A program made the translations under genes and the position numbers. Below are positions 33,320 through 51,731 of a stretch of DNA of 64,000 bases, in pieces. How positions within the stretch are numbered: the stretch's first letter is position 1; each line of letters starts with the position of its first letter. The DNA comes from Blasia pusilla (taxonomy: Eukaryota; Marchantiophyta; Marchantiopsida; Blasiales), in the NCBI GenBank assembly GCA_050084515.1, contig CM114271.1:7378001-7442000 (forward strand). The letters run 5' to 3'. The notes below the pieces were generated by a model. That model was not told where the DNA came from. It made no database searches and was given only the letters and a program-made list of their open reading frames with translations.

Positions 33320-33514
33320 TACATGTTTATTAAAGAACATTAATTGGAGAAGGTTATAGTTTAAAATTTTTCTTCTTTTCTTGTCTAATGACAGTATTAT
33401 AGTTATCTTCGACTAAATAATCAGACATATTTTATTATTTAAAAATAAAAGTATGTTTTATTTTTATCATTTTAAAGTTTGGTGCCAATGCATCGTACGG
33501 GCATTCTCACTAGT
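33320..33514 (+). mobile_element. Helitron 3' terminus
   Basis: An AT-rich stretch ends aatgcatcgtacgggcattctcaCTAG followed by T. This is the CTRR-T form of a Helitron 3' end, with the conserved GCATCG(C/T)ACGGGCAT core also seen at 19930. It is on the plus strand, opposite to the nearby Rep-helicase copy, so it belongs to another, probably non-autonomous, element. Confidence 0.6.
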
Positions 33515-35050
<1,536 letters not shown>

Positions 35051-36740
35051 GTGGAAAGAGAGGCTTCTGTGCCTTTGTATGCGATATTTTTAGACTTGCA
35101 TAATCTCTTCAAGGACAAGTTGGGGATGAATGAGGCTTTGAGATTTCATGAAAAATTGTTGAGTGATGTAGAGAATGGAAGTGATGTGAATTGGCATACT
35201 TTAGTCGATCCCCTAGGCAAGAAATCATGGCGCGCAGATTCCCTACGGTTGTGGAGACAATCAAATTGCACCGGAATATGGTCTCTCAAAATGGACACAA
35301 AGCTCGCGCAAAGTTCCCACATTGCTTCAGCGGTCTCTAGAGGAGGAATAGTCTTCTGTTGCTAGCGCACACTCTCCACCATCAGGCACAGAAATTCAAC
35401 TAGGCCGTTGCGAAAGAGGACGTGAAGAATGTGGCCTTGGTTGAGTGATCTCAAAGTACGAGCCATGGGTTATCTTGATTTGTCATGTATCAGATAAGTA
35501 AACAGGACCCTATGAGTATGGCAATGGTTACCAACTATATAAATGAATCCTATATCTATGTTGGAGTACATGTTTTGGATCTTGAGTTCTTAAGAAATAA
35601 AATTGCCCAACTCTTAAAAACTGAGAGGTCAACTTTAAAGGTCTATTGGCTGAAGAATGGAGGCCATTGAGAAGTCCCTTGCCATCTTGAAGCAAGGGCC
35701 GTGGAATGGGAACCAATGGTAGAGTATTGGATGTCAGAATCAGGAAAATTTAAGGCCGAGCAAAAAACGAAAGCTCGGTCACATATTGAGACTTTGAACT
35801 ACAATGACTAATCAGGCTTAGAAATTTTTTGAGTAAGCCCTTAACATGAGCTTTGACTTTCATTTGAAAAAACATAGCTTCAAATTGTTGGGTTCTTCTT
35901 TTGGTATGCACTCTATCAATTTAGGCATTCCCATAAGCTTATATACTAAACATGTTCTTGTTTCTTATTTCAAATGTTTGAATAATGACACCTACAATAT
36001 GGGATGTGTTTTAGGGGGTTCCAAAAAGAGAGATTTCTTCTCATGGAACATCAAGAGAGTAGGTTCCATCATCACATCCCATTTTAGTGGGGCTTCACGG
36101 ATAAGTTGCATACAAGTTTTCAAAATTGGTTAGTGTAGTGGTTATGGAAAGAAAGGAAAATTATGGAAATGTGTCATATAAAGCATTGACATCTTGTATT
36201 ATTTATCTATTATGCTTGACAGGGAGTCGAATCACATCTCACTTCCCACATGAATGAGGTGGAGACCAAATTGGATGAAGGTCTACATGATATGAGATCC
36301 CAAATTGAGAATGGCTAGAGGGAGCAACAAAATAAATGGAATGATCTTCAGGCGAGTCACCAACTTCTTGAGGAGAAGTTGAGTGTACTTCTACGCATGG
36401 TCGATAAATTAGCTCAAAGTGGAAAAGAAACAACGTCCAATGTCTCAATTGATGATGCACTTATAGATAATCCATCAACCCTGAAAAGTAAGTTCCTTTT
36501 CTTATATAAGTCCAATTAAATTCCATCAAGGCACTTTAAATTCTGATCTAATTTTCTCATTTCGACATCATGATCTAATTACTTCTATGGCTTGTGCAGG
36601 GCGTCATAAGAAATCGCATGAGCTTACACACAATGTTGAGAACCATGTTGAGGCTAAAAGGTCCCCTGAGAAAAGTAGGACAAAGCCTCACATGAGTGTT
36701 GGCTTTGAAGATAGGACTACTTTAATAGATGAAAATCTTT
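35051..36740 (+). pseudogene. CACTA transposase remnant, Transposase_24-like, copy 2
   Basis: An upstream segment at 35051-35365 (EALRFHEKLLSDVENGSDV) has no family I can name. The block at 35485-35810 matches copy 1 at 17.1-17.4 kb: ISKQDPMSMAMVTNYINES, LLKTERSTLKVYWLKNGGH, then WMSESGKFKAEQKTKARSH. Further exons with coiled-coil character follow (36225-36490 and 36600-36740), as in copy 1. An in-frame TGA after GGH and other stops show decay. The CACTA terminus and subterminal array at 37069-38260 lie just downstream. Confidence 0.7.
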
Positions 36741-37068
36741 GATATGTCCTCTTGTAGGTTTAATCACTCATATTCTCTATTGCAAGTTTTTTGGAAATGT
36801 TTAATGTAGGTGTACCATAATTATGGTCTGCAATGTAAATATGAAATTCCACACGAAGTGTTGAAGTCCACAGTGTTGATTAGGTAAGCCAGATGTTGAA
36901 CAAGAGCTCTTCAAGTGTAATGATCAAAGGTAAGACTCAAGCATCTGCCACGTTTTATACCTACATTGTCCAATTTCTCCATACCTTCATTCCATATTTC
37001 AGCAATGATAATTTCAAGTTGGATTATGGTGAGTGATTACTCACTCAGCTCACTAAGACTATACCAAA

Positions 37069-38260
37069 CACTAGAAGGAAAAGGGTTTTTTATGACTACA
37101 TTATATGACAGACAGGAGTTATATTATACATGACATCACTCACGGTGACTAATGACTACATCAGTCATAAAACACAAGTAATTTTTGTCTCATGACTAAG
37201 TACCACTTGAGTCATTGTGTACATGACTTCATTAATTTCAATGACTAGGGGATATAATTAGACACGTGGACATGACTTGTAATCCACGTCATACTAGTGA
37301 CGTGGATGATACGCTTTACACTTAGTGTGAGTCATATTTGATACATAAAGAATGACTTGGATGAGTCATTCCCCTAGTTATAGCATGAATCATTTGTTTT
37401 GTTTTATAGTCATAGTGGAGTCATAATTGATAGTCCTAATGAATCAGGGTCAGTCATCATATGTCATGACGAGTCATGCCAAGTCGTTGTGTGAATAATG
37501 AAGTCATATTTGATACGTAAAAAACGACTAGCATGAGTCATGATCCGAGTCATAGTATGAGTCATTATGTTTTGTATTGTAGTCATGGTGGAGTCATAAT
37601 TCATAGTCCATGATCAGTCATGCCAAGTGGTTATTTGAATAATGAAGTCATATTTGATACATAAAGAACGACTAGCTCGAGTCATGCGCCTTGACATGGC
37701 ATGAGTCATTGGTTTTTGTTTTGTAATCATGTTGGAGTCGTAAGTAGTAGTCCATGAGTAAAAAATTAATCAATATTTTTAGATGGCTAGTCATTAAAGT
37801 TAAGTCATGATCAGTCATCATAGGTCATGACTAATCAAGCTAAGTCATTAATTGAATAATGTAGTCATATTTGATACATAAAGAATGACTTGCTTGAGTA
37901 ATGAGCGTAGTCATACCACGAGTCAAAATTTATTGTGTTGTAGTCATGTTGGAGTCATAAGTGGTAGTTCATGAGTCATGGAATAATCTATATTTTTACA
38001 TGGCAAGTCATTAAAGATGAGTCATGGTCACTGGTCGCAAGTCATTACTAATCATGCCAAGTCATTATTTGAACAATGGAGTCATCACATTATATGTAGT
38101 CCATGATAGCCAAGATATAGAAGTGAGTCATGATAAGTCATGACTAGTCATTCCAAGTCATGGTTTGCAAAATGGAGTCATTTTACTCTAAATGGAGTGC
38201 TTATTATTAAATCAAATGACTGTGACAGTCATACAATATGAGTCATTTCTGCTCAATGAC
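37069..38260 (+). mobile_element. CACTA end with long AGTCAT subterminal array
   Basis: CACTAGAAGGAAAAGGG starts at 37069, followed by about 1.2 kb packed with agtcat/atgact words. A longer phrase, gtcatatttgatac(a/g)taaa, recurs at 37331, 37503, 37647 and 37864. So the array is also a higher-order tandem repeat with uneven period (about 145-220 bp). Such arrays are the presumed binding sites of the CACTA TNP1/TNPA protein. No ORF in it is a gene. Confidence 0.8.
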
Positions 38261-38776
38261 TGCATGTTCTTTTGCCCTATGCTTGGAAGTCATACAATGG
38301 GTCTTACCAAAAGAGTTCAGATCTGTAAAACTAAAAGAGTTCAGATATGTAAGTGCATAAAATGCACTCACACTTGAAGTTCTTTAATTTGTGAAGTTTT
38401 AAGACTCAGTTTTTTGATATGGGAACAAATCAGTGTAGTATACATGAGTTTATAGGTAAAGTTTTATGATATGTAAACTCACATCTGAACTCTTTTAGTA
38501 TCTGTACATACTACTTTTCATCTTGAAGTCCAAAGTATAAAAGAAGAAATACTATTGACACCCATAAAACTTGGAATCAAATTTCAAGAAACCACATTTT
38601 ACTAACACCTGATCACAAAATCTGACCATATTATATCTGATCACAAAATCTGACCACAAAGCATATGAGTTGATCTCATTTTTGGCAAAATAGGTGATAT
38701 TTAAAATGCTTCATGGATCACAAAATCTCCTTTGCTACCACTATTTCCAAGAACATGAAGGAAACAACGAAAAGCC

Positions 38777-39240
38777 TTAATCTACCCATTTATTCAAGTT
38801 CAATTCAGGCCAGAGGACATTTATTCCTATTGCATCCCCTAATACTCGTTGAGGGGGATCGTCCCCCTCATTGGTTTGCCATAACATATACTCCGGCTCC
38901 AAGACACTCTGGATTGTGACCCACATAACTCTATCTAGAATATCTTTGCCATGACACTTATCACGACCGGATATCCCTGTTATCACTCCATGAGCAAGTA
39001 TATGGCGAGGATTTTTGTGTTATGTGAAGGAGACATCATCGCCTATCTGCAACTGCATGATCAAAGTATGATTAATGGTTCCCAACCAGATTCTAACTTG
39101 AATAGGGAATATCACACATGTCTTCAGATGTCTTATAAAAAATGTGGGCCGTGCCTAGTATCCTCCACCTCATTATCAATGGGAGCATCTACATCATGGA
39201 CCTCATGGTTGGAGTCTCTTGAGGCCTCAACTCCCTTTGT
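38777..39240 (-). pseudogene. CACTA TNP1-type C-terminal domain, copy 1
   Basis: The minus-strand translation gives a block with HGVITGISGRDKCHGKDI and LGDAIGINVLWPELNLNK. It matches the segment at 55496-55765 (LGHGVVSGLSRQDKIYGKDI, LGATVGTSIIWPKLNVKK). The pattern of a G.V..G segment, then an LG.A.G..I.WP ending, is familiar from plant CACTA TNP1/En-Spm proteins. A stop interrupts upstream near 39020. It is a fragment. Confidence 0.55.
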
Positions 39241-39860
39241 CTTCTCATGACTATGCACACTAGATTTCTGGTTCTTCTCACATTGGACTCCTACTTCACC
39301 TTGTCTATTGGAATAATCACTCTATGCAACAGTTGGCTCCATATCCCTACACAAATATAGCTCTTAAGTTGTGTGAAGGAAAAACATGTTTATCAAATGG
39401 TTCAACCACACAAGAACTAAAAAACACATACACACAACAAGCACAACTATGGACTTCTAGTTTATCTAATCGATGAGATCCTGATCTAATCGCTAAGATC
39501 TTGATCTGATTCATCCCCATCGTTGTCCATGCTCTGCAAAACTTCCACTACATGTACTTGGCTAAAATCTGATTGAGCTATGACAACTTCATCGTCATTT
39601 AGTTCAATGGCACCTAGAGTATTGATATGGGGAAAATGTCTTTCCAAAAAGGAGTCACCTCTAGGCCATGGTATTCACCACTCTCCTCCTTATCCCAATT
39701 CACATGTGTCAAATCTGCAAAGCTACGGCGAGAATCCGCAAAGTACTACTCTCCACGCACCTCTGTCATCCGGATCTCCATAGAAAACCTGTTCTACTTG
39801 TGAAGGAAACACAAAAAGGAGATGAAAAAAAAGTTAATTGATGTACTGTAGGTACCAGAG

Positions 39861-42377
39861 TTGAAGCGAAATTCGATTTTGGTAGTAGTATTATGTGATC
39901 GTGGCCTAGAAGTTCGTTTCAAGAAAATTGGAGCAGTCATTGAGGATGCCAATGGGAAAGTAGTGGGTGAAGATATACGACGTGGAAATATCTATGAATT
40001 GTATGCTTTAACGACAAGTGTAGGTATAGATCTTAGTAGCAGTAAGTTGTTGCATGAAAGATTTGGTCACCTAAGCTTTCCTTTACTAAGTCAGATGCAG
40101 AAATCTGGCATGGTTGTTAATTTACCAACAATTTGTGGAGTGTCGCATACATGTGAAGCTTGTATGATGGGCAAGCAACACCAACAACCATTTCCACAAG
40201 AGTCCAAAAAAAGAGCAAAGGCTCCTCTAGAGCTGATTCATGCTGACCGCTGTGGTAAAATGAGAACAGTGGCATTAGGTGGTTCTTCCTACTTCTTTTT
40301 AGTTGTTGACGATTATAGTAGGAAGATGTGGGTGTATTTCCTTCTTGATAAGGCAAGTGCTTTTGGAAAATTTAAATTATGGCACAAGTTGGTTGAGAAT
40401 GAGACAGGAAAGAAGGTACAAAAGCTTTGCACCGATCAAGGAGGAGAATTCTTATCAACAGAATTCAACAAATATTTGGGGGAGCATGGAATGAAGCGAT
40501 AGTTAACCACGGCACATAAACTACAACAAAATGGAGTTGTTGAGCGTCGAAACCGTACAGTGGTGGAGATGGCAAGATGTATGATGAAAGAAAAAGGTTT
40601 GACAGAAGGATTTTGGGCTGAAGATGTTAATACTGCCGTTTACATTCTGAATAGAAGTGCTACCAAGTCAGTGCAAGGCATGACTCCTCATCAATCATAC
40701 TTAGGTAAAGTACCATCAGTCCAAAATTCTAGGACTTTTGGTAGGGAGTGTTTTGTACATATTCCTAAAGCATCAAGGACCAAGCTGGAGTCCAAGAGCA
40801 GGAAGTGCATCTTTATGGGATACAGTGATGAGTCTAAAGCTTATCGCCTATGGTGTCATAAGGCAAAGAAGATACTTGTGAGTCGTGATATGGTGTTCCA
40901 AGAACAACTTCGTCAAATGACGCATATCAGTGGTCCGTCCACATTATCATCAAACGAAGAGATAACCTACCAGAGCAGACCACCAATATTTACACCAAAT
41001 CATCAAGAAGAAGAATTTGGTGATGATTACAAAGAGCAGCCTGCTCTTCCACTACGGTCGTCATACCCTAAGTGGATAAAGCAGCTCTTGGATAGTAAGG
41101 ATCCACCAGCAACTGATGAAGTTGTTACACATCCAAGGAGATCCAAGAGACTAGAGGAGGAGAATAGAGCTTCCGCACATCTCGTTAACATGGCCTTGAT
41201 GATAGAGGTCTTGAAGGTGGAAGAGCCATCATGCTTGGATGAGGCCCTTGCTCATCTTCAATGGAGAGAGGCCATGCAGATGGAGATGGATGCTATTTAG
41301 AGAAATGAAACTTGGACTTTGGTTGAGAAGCCAAAGGACACGAAGATAATACGCATCAAGTGAGTGTACAAGACCAAGTACAAGTCGGACGGTATATTGG
41401 ATAAATTCAAAGCGAGGTTGGTTGCACAAGGATGCTCACAAATTGAAGGTTTTGACTACTATGAGACTTTTGCTCCTACTGCAAGGATGACAACCATTCG
41501 AATTGTTCTAGCGGTTGTAGGAACAAGACGTTGGCATATATACTAATCTGGATACCAATACGATGTAAAGTCTGCCTTTCTGAACGGGAGTCTCAAGGAA
41601 GAGGTGTATGTATCTCAACCACCAGGTTTTGAGTCACTCGGATTAGAAGAGAAAGTGTGTTTACTTCATTGAGCATTGTATGGGTTGAAGCAAGCTCCAA
41701 GGGTATGGTATCAACGAATAGATACATTCTTCCAAGAGAAGGGTCTCATCAAGAGTTCGTCAGAAGAAAATTTCTTTGTGTTTTGCAAAGATGGGATGTA
41801 TATGTTGATAGTCCTGTATGTGGATGATCTTATCATCACAGGAGACCACAGTAAGAAAATAGAGGAAATGAAGGGAGTGTTGAAATCTGAGTTTGAAATG
41901 TCAGATTTAGGTCATGTGCACTATTTTATAGGGCTGGAGATTTGGCAATAGTTAGATTCTATTTTTCTCTCTCAGCAAAAGTATGCTAGAGAAATCTTAA
42001 AGGCATTCGGGATGCCGAGAGTAGGCAGTGGTCTTGCCAATGGAGGTAGAGTTGAAACTCTCGATGGAGGATGTTTCACCATTGGTAGATGAAAAGTTGT
42101 ACATAAAGCTTGTAGGCAGTTTGATATTTTTGTGTAAGAGTAGACTGGACATTAGTACATAATCCTGTGTTTCATGCTTGTACGAAGCACATAGAGATCC
42201 AATATCATTTTGTTCATGAATTGATTGAGAGAGAGGTTTTGAAGTTAGTCTATTGTCCAACAGAGGATAATCGTGTAGACATCTTCATGAAAGCTTTGAG
42301 CGGAGATCAACTTCACCGACATCTGAAGGGTCTTGGCATAGGTCCAAGACTGTAGTCCATATGAGAGTGGATATTGA
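39861..42377 (+). pseudogene. Ty1/copia pol remnant, 5'-truncated
   Basis: Domains appear in copia order. A GAG-pre-integrase finger (LLHERFGHLS ... CEACMMGKQH) and integrase core (HADRCG, CTDQGGEF, QNGVVERRNRT) are at 39861-40560. The integrase C-terminal part spans 40560-41200. Reverse transcriptase is at 41284-41960, with an intact YVDDL box, and the RNase H end is at 42167-42355 (TKHIEIQYHFVHE). Nonsense codons interrupt at about 40500, 41298, 41360, 41544, 41671 and 41949, and RNase H has a deletion before 42130. gag and protease are missing. A purine tract (GAGGGGGGG, about 42378) and a TGTTGGA start of the 3' LTR follow. Confidence 0.9.
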
Positions 42378-42385
42378 GGGGGGGT

Positions 42386-42560
42386 GTTGGATTCTCAACA
42401 TCCACTTCTCTGAGGACCATTAATCTAATCGGCCCCCTTGTATGAGGAGAAGCCTAGATTGATGGTTCCGACTTAGACATCAAATGAGTCATAGTAATAT
42501 GACATAGGTGGTTTCAGGAGTAGTGTTACTAGGATTATCTAACCCTATATTGCATCATAT
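42386..42560 (+). mobile_element. Partial 3' LTR of the copia element
   Basis: Sequence beginning TGTTGGATTCTCAACATCC follows directly on the polypurine tract. Its far end cannot be set, because CACTA TNP2 sequence starts near 42560. It may be truncated. Confidence 0.5.
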
Positions 42561-42564
42561 ATTA

Positions 42565-44914
42565 CTAGGTTCCATCGAAGCTCTTTTGTGAGCGCACGGA
42601 CGGACTAGGCCACTTTGTATCTCTAAGTTTTGTAAAGATTTCAGTGATTTCGTCACTTTCTGTTTTCTCATAGATAGTGACGCTCACCTCTTCACTCATG
42701 AGCCCTCGTAGGCAATATGGAAAAATCTGATGAATGAAGAGATGGTAATCATGAAACTTCATGTTGCCCAACTTTTTCCTAACAACGTGTTTCTTCAATT
42801 GACCGTAGTAGCCAAAAGGCACTTTCATTGCCTCAACCCTTCCAAGAAATGTTGTCAACTCCAAGGGAGATAGGACATACTTATCCATAGGTTTAATAAG
42901 ACCCCTGCTCTTTGTAGGGTGGGATTGTAGCCATAAGTGAGGTCTGATTCTGCATTTTTCCATATCTCGTCTAACTTTCACTGTATCCTTCATCCCCATA
43001 ATTATTTTCACAATGTTTTCAGCTATATTCTTCTCCACATGCATGCCATCGATTGTATGTCTGATAAGGAGGTGCTAGGAAATAACAAAGAAATACTAGT
43101 TAAGAAAAACTTACTAGAAGCATCATAAGGATTCTTCAATCACAGAAATAAAAGCTTTTACATTCAAAACACTGTTGATTTCTGTTGGATACTCTCCAAT
43201 AAGGTAGGTCAAAAAAATTTGTCCTCCTTTTCACACATGTCTTCTTGTAAGGGTCTTGTGGATGATCTTCCTGGCCACCATTTCTGTCGTAGATCAACTT
43301 ATCCTCTACCCACTGTAGAATCTCATCTGTTGAGATAGGTTTGGGAGGTTCTCTAGATTCACTTGCACCATTGAAGTGGATACCACACATTTTATCTCTC
43401 TATTCATGGCTAGGATACAGATATCGACGGTGGCCTCCAAATATAGGCTTTCCACACTTCTTGGAGAAGTCTGAGTTCATTCTAGGTCCACAAACAATGC
43501 ATGCAAGTTTTCCACCATGAGTTTGCCCAGAAACTAGTCCATATGCTAGATAATCATTGATGGTCCAAAGGATAAAGGCTCTAAATGTAAACTTCCACTC
43601 CCCATTCAGTTTTCTGACATCATGAAAGTCTATACCTTGCCATAGTTCTATGAACTCCTCCACAATTGGAGCAAGAAAAGTGTCAATGTTCCTCGCTTTA
43701 ACACTCTCCTTGCCAGGCATGATCAAAACCAATTGAATGAAAAATTTCTTGGTTTGTAGCCAAGGTGGCAAGTTATAATTCACTAGTAAAACGGGCCAAG
43801 TACTACATGAGCTAGCCTTGTCTCAAAAAGGGGTTTACACCCTCTAAAGACAAACCAAATCTACAATTCCTCTTTTCAAGTTGGAAATCTGGATACAATT
43901 CATCCACGTGTTTCCATGCTTTAGAATCTCCAATACACCATCCCTGCTCATATTATTAGGTGCCCAACACATCAACACATCATATTATTAGGTGCCCAAC
44001 ACATCAATTCTGAAAGTGCATTGGACTGAAACATACGTTGTAGTCTTGGGATTATAGGAAAATGTCTCAAGACCTTGGATGGAACCATACTTTTCCCAAA
44101 TTTCTTGAATCTACTTTCTCCACATTTTGGACACACTTCAGCTCCATGTAGATCCCCACGATACAATACACATCCTTGAGGACAAGCATGAATGGTATTG
44201 TATCCCAACCCCAACTTTCCCACTACCTTCTTCGCTGCATGATGACTTTTCGGAACTCAATTACCTTCTAGCAGTATATGTTGCCCCAGAAATGTTGAAA
44301 ATATGCATGATAAAAGCAAGCGTAGATACTTTGGCATCAGGAAAAAATGGCTTGCATGCATCATTTAGCATATCAGGTTCTCCAATTGGGATGTGAGTGG
44401 TCATCTCATGCGGATTGTCCCCTATTTCCCCTCCTCCATGACCAACATTACCCTCATATAGTTGGTCATATTGGGCAAACACCTCGTTCAACATCTGGTT
44501 AACATCCACATCCATGTCTATAGGAGGGGCTGTGTGTCGATTATATGTTGCATCCCTATCTTCAATACAATCATCTTTTCTTCTAACAACTGACTCCATA
44601 ATGTACTTCTGATGAAGTCTACTATCCATTTGGTCTTCAGCTAGCCCCTCCTCATCAGAGGAGTCCCTTTCTTCTATCCCTTTCCACAACCGACACAAAG
44701 GAAATATACCATTCCTTCGTAGGTGTACATCTACCGTATGTAATGTTATAGTTTTCTGCCCCTTGCACTCATTGCAAGGGCATTTTATACGTCTCTTGCC
44801 ATCTGCCTGAGCCCTAGCAAGCTCTCTATGCCATAACTTCAAGTCATGCGCAACCACTCTATTAGGATGACGTAAAGATTTCCTATGTCTAAGGGAGGTG
44901 GTTTTCATGGCCAC
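42565..44914 (-). pseudogene. CACTA TNP2 transposase (Transposase_21 plus DUF4218-like)
   Basis: Read from 44914 downward, the N-terminal zinc block contains IKCPCNECKGQ and LRRNGIF (44914-44600). Next come HACPQGCVLYRGDLHGAEVCPKCG (43972-44223), the Transposase_21 core with FIELWQGIDFHDV and ACIVCGP (43400-43783), and a linker (43136-43390). The C-terminal DUF4218-type region follows, with MHVEKNIAENI and GNMKFHDYHLFIHQIFPYCLRGLM (42565-43044). Frameshifts separate the parts, and a short duplicated segment (ttaggtgcccaacacatcaa, 43958 and 43990) adds a break. It would be the cut-and-paste transposase for elements with CACTAG ends such as those at 33112 and 37069. It looks inactive. Confidence 0.85.
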
Positions 44915-45701
44915 GATATTGAGTTATTAAGCCTAAACCAAGGGGAATCAAAAAACAAAGATTTCCAAGGTGGACCTCAATGGTTTGATATATGTAGTAT
45001 ATCTCACCTACTGATATATGAAAAAAATCCCTTGAATCCTATATTTACCCACACTTGCTTTATCTACTGTCCACTAAAGAATTCTTGCAAGGGAATTGAT
45101 AAATACCTTTCTTGGATGGTCTATTTTTCTGCACTCCTTGAAAACTCTGACCGATTCAAATGGTGTCTGTAACGTTGCAAGCCATTTCATCACATTCAAG
45201 ACATATTAGATCCAGATGATCTCAACACCATTGCAATATCCCACTATAAACGAGGGCCTAGGAAAATGACACATCACTTACACCAACGTAAAAAAGTGAG
45301 CCATCACTATACTTTTATCTAAAAAAATCCATGAGAGTCCCGAAGCTTTCTTGGAAACACTCAAGGAAAGAAGAGTATGAACTTGTTAAAAAAAAAACTA
45401 TCATTTGAGTTACTTTCTTGAGAGTCACATTCAAACACTCCTAAAGAAACTTGCTACTTAACAAATCATATCTGAAGTCAAATATGCAAGCAAACCACGA
45501 TCATTTCACATGATCTCTTTAATGAAAAGTTGTTACATTAATCAAAATCCTACTTTATGGCCTTTAACAAGCTTAATCAAACTACCAATATCTATCAGGT
45601 GCTAGAATTCTCTCCCATGTAGTAGCACAACATATTCTGAAACAACAAATACATGTCCTTCCAGAAACCATTTGGTTCCTTGAGCGAGTGCAAACTTGCT
45701 C
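44915..45701. other. Spacer, no gene recognised
   Basis: AT-rich DNA between TNP2 and the next ORF. The plus-strand ORF at 44885-45172 has no recognisable domain and partly overlaps the TNP2 start antisense. Confidence 0.35.
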
Positions 45702-46211
45702 TCATGGACTTTTCCCTTCCCAAAAATTAATGTACTCTAAACGTATTTGGACACTTTTCCCACCAACCTCAATTGCATACTCTAACAAACGCACCAATTT
45801 TGTAACATTTACATCAGTATCTGTCCCAATAGCCATTCCTTGCTTATCATGGCATATATGAACAGTAACCTTACCAACCACCCCGACCATTATCCAGGAA
45901 AGTAAAGAGTATCTATCATCATCGTGGAGAATAACATCAACGAACCTAACATAGAAATGATGCTCTGTCACGTCAAATAATATTCTCTTCCCAACCCTAT
46001 AACCATTGGCATGGTCATTTCCTCTGGATTCATCAATCAACTTCAAAATTCTTACCCGTACAAGGATTGGCAGAGCCAAGATCCGATCAAATATCCCTAA
46101 AGGCCTACTCTTGTGCAATATCTTCTTCTTCAAATCCACCGAAAGACCACGTAGCCTCAACAAAATATATTCTGAATCACAGAGTCTTCGGAAAGGTAAG
46201 TTTCCCTCCAT
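45702..46211 (-). CDS. ORF of unknown function, 169 codons
   Basis: A continuous ORF of 169 codons with ATG start, stronger than expected by chance in AT-rich DNA. The composition is protein-like, with alternating hydrophobic strands (LLSWIMVGVVGKVTVHICH; VRFVDVILHDDDRY) and a basic N-terminal half (LRGLSVDLKKKILHKSRP). I do not recognise a family. It lies upstream of, and in the same orientation as, TNP2. It could be another CACTA-borne gene, a captured host exon, or the remnant of a gene split by introns. No partner exons were identified. Confidence 0.4.
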   Translation of the reverse strand: MEGNLPFRRLCDSEYILLRLRGLSVDLKKKILHKSRPLGIFDRILALPILVRVRILKLIDESRGNDHANGYRVGKRILFDVTEHHFYVRFVDVILHDDDRYSLLSWIMVGVVGKVTVHICHDKQGMAIGTDTDVNVTKLVRLLEYAIEVGGKSVQIRLEYINFWEGKSP

Positions 46212-46375
46212 AATCAGAGGCTATTTCTTAGCCTTTCCTAAGAAACTTGAAATAGATAATTGTGCACAGCTTGCTGATGAGAGTTCTTTCAAGCTACATG
46301 CGCACAAATTAAACATCAAAGAGCTCTGTTAGAAAAAACAATGCACTAAACAAGAAGAAAACTAATCCCTTCTCC

Positions 46376-51238
<4,863 letters not shown>

Positions 51239-51282
<44 letters not shown>

Positions 51283-51338
51283 AGTACTTAATCTCTTGAC
51301 AGACACAACTTAATGAGTACACTCTCTCTCTCTCTCCA
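51239..51338. repeat. (TC)n tracts at the LINE 3' end
   Basis: A TC run at 51239-51281 follows the LINE tail (taagtacagtctctc). After about 40 bp a second tail-like end, acttaatgagtacactctc, leads into another short TC run at 51322-51337, so the end of the tail is itself duplicated. Confidence 0.9.
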
Positions 51339-51534
51339 AGTATTGGTACTTGAGATCTTCTCGCCATTTCACAAGGCGAATTGGAGGATCTAGTGTAAGG
51401 ATGTAGGGCAATATACAATCAGGGACTCTGATTAATCTTCTCGATTTTTCACTCGTGTCATTGGCCTACTTTCTTACATTGGATCCTCAAAGCCTCGTCT
51501 TGAATTTTAGTCTCCTATTGTTGCGTAGTCTATC

Positions 51535-51731
<197 letters not shown>

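Noticed and set aside
37069-38260. CRISPR-like spaced repeats
   Set aside because: Repeat words are short, in both orientations and unevenly spaced, in a plant CACTA context.
43781-43800. CACTA terminus at CACTAGTAAAACGGG
   Set aside because: It lacks the AGTCAT subterminal repeats seen at the other ends and lies within TNP2 coding sequence.
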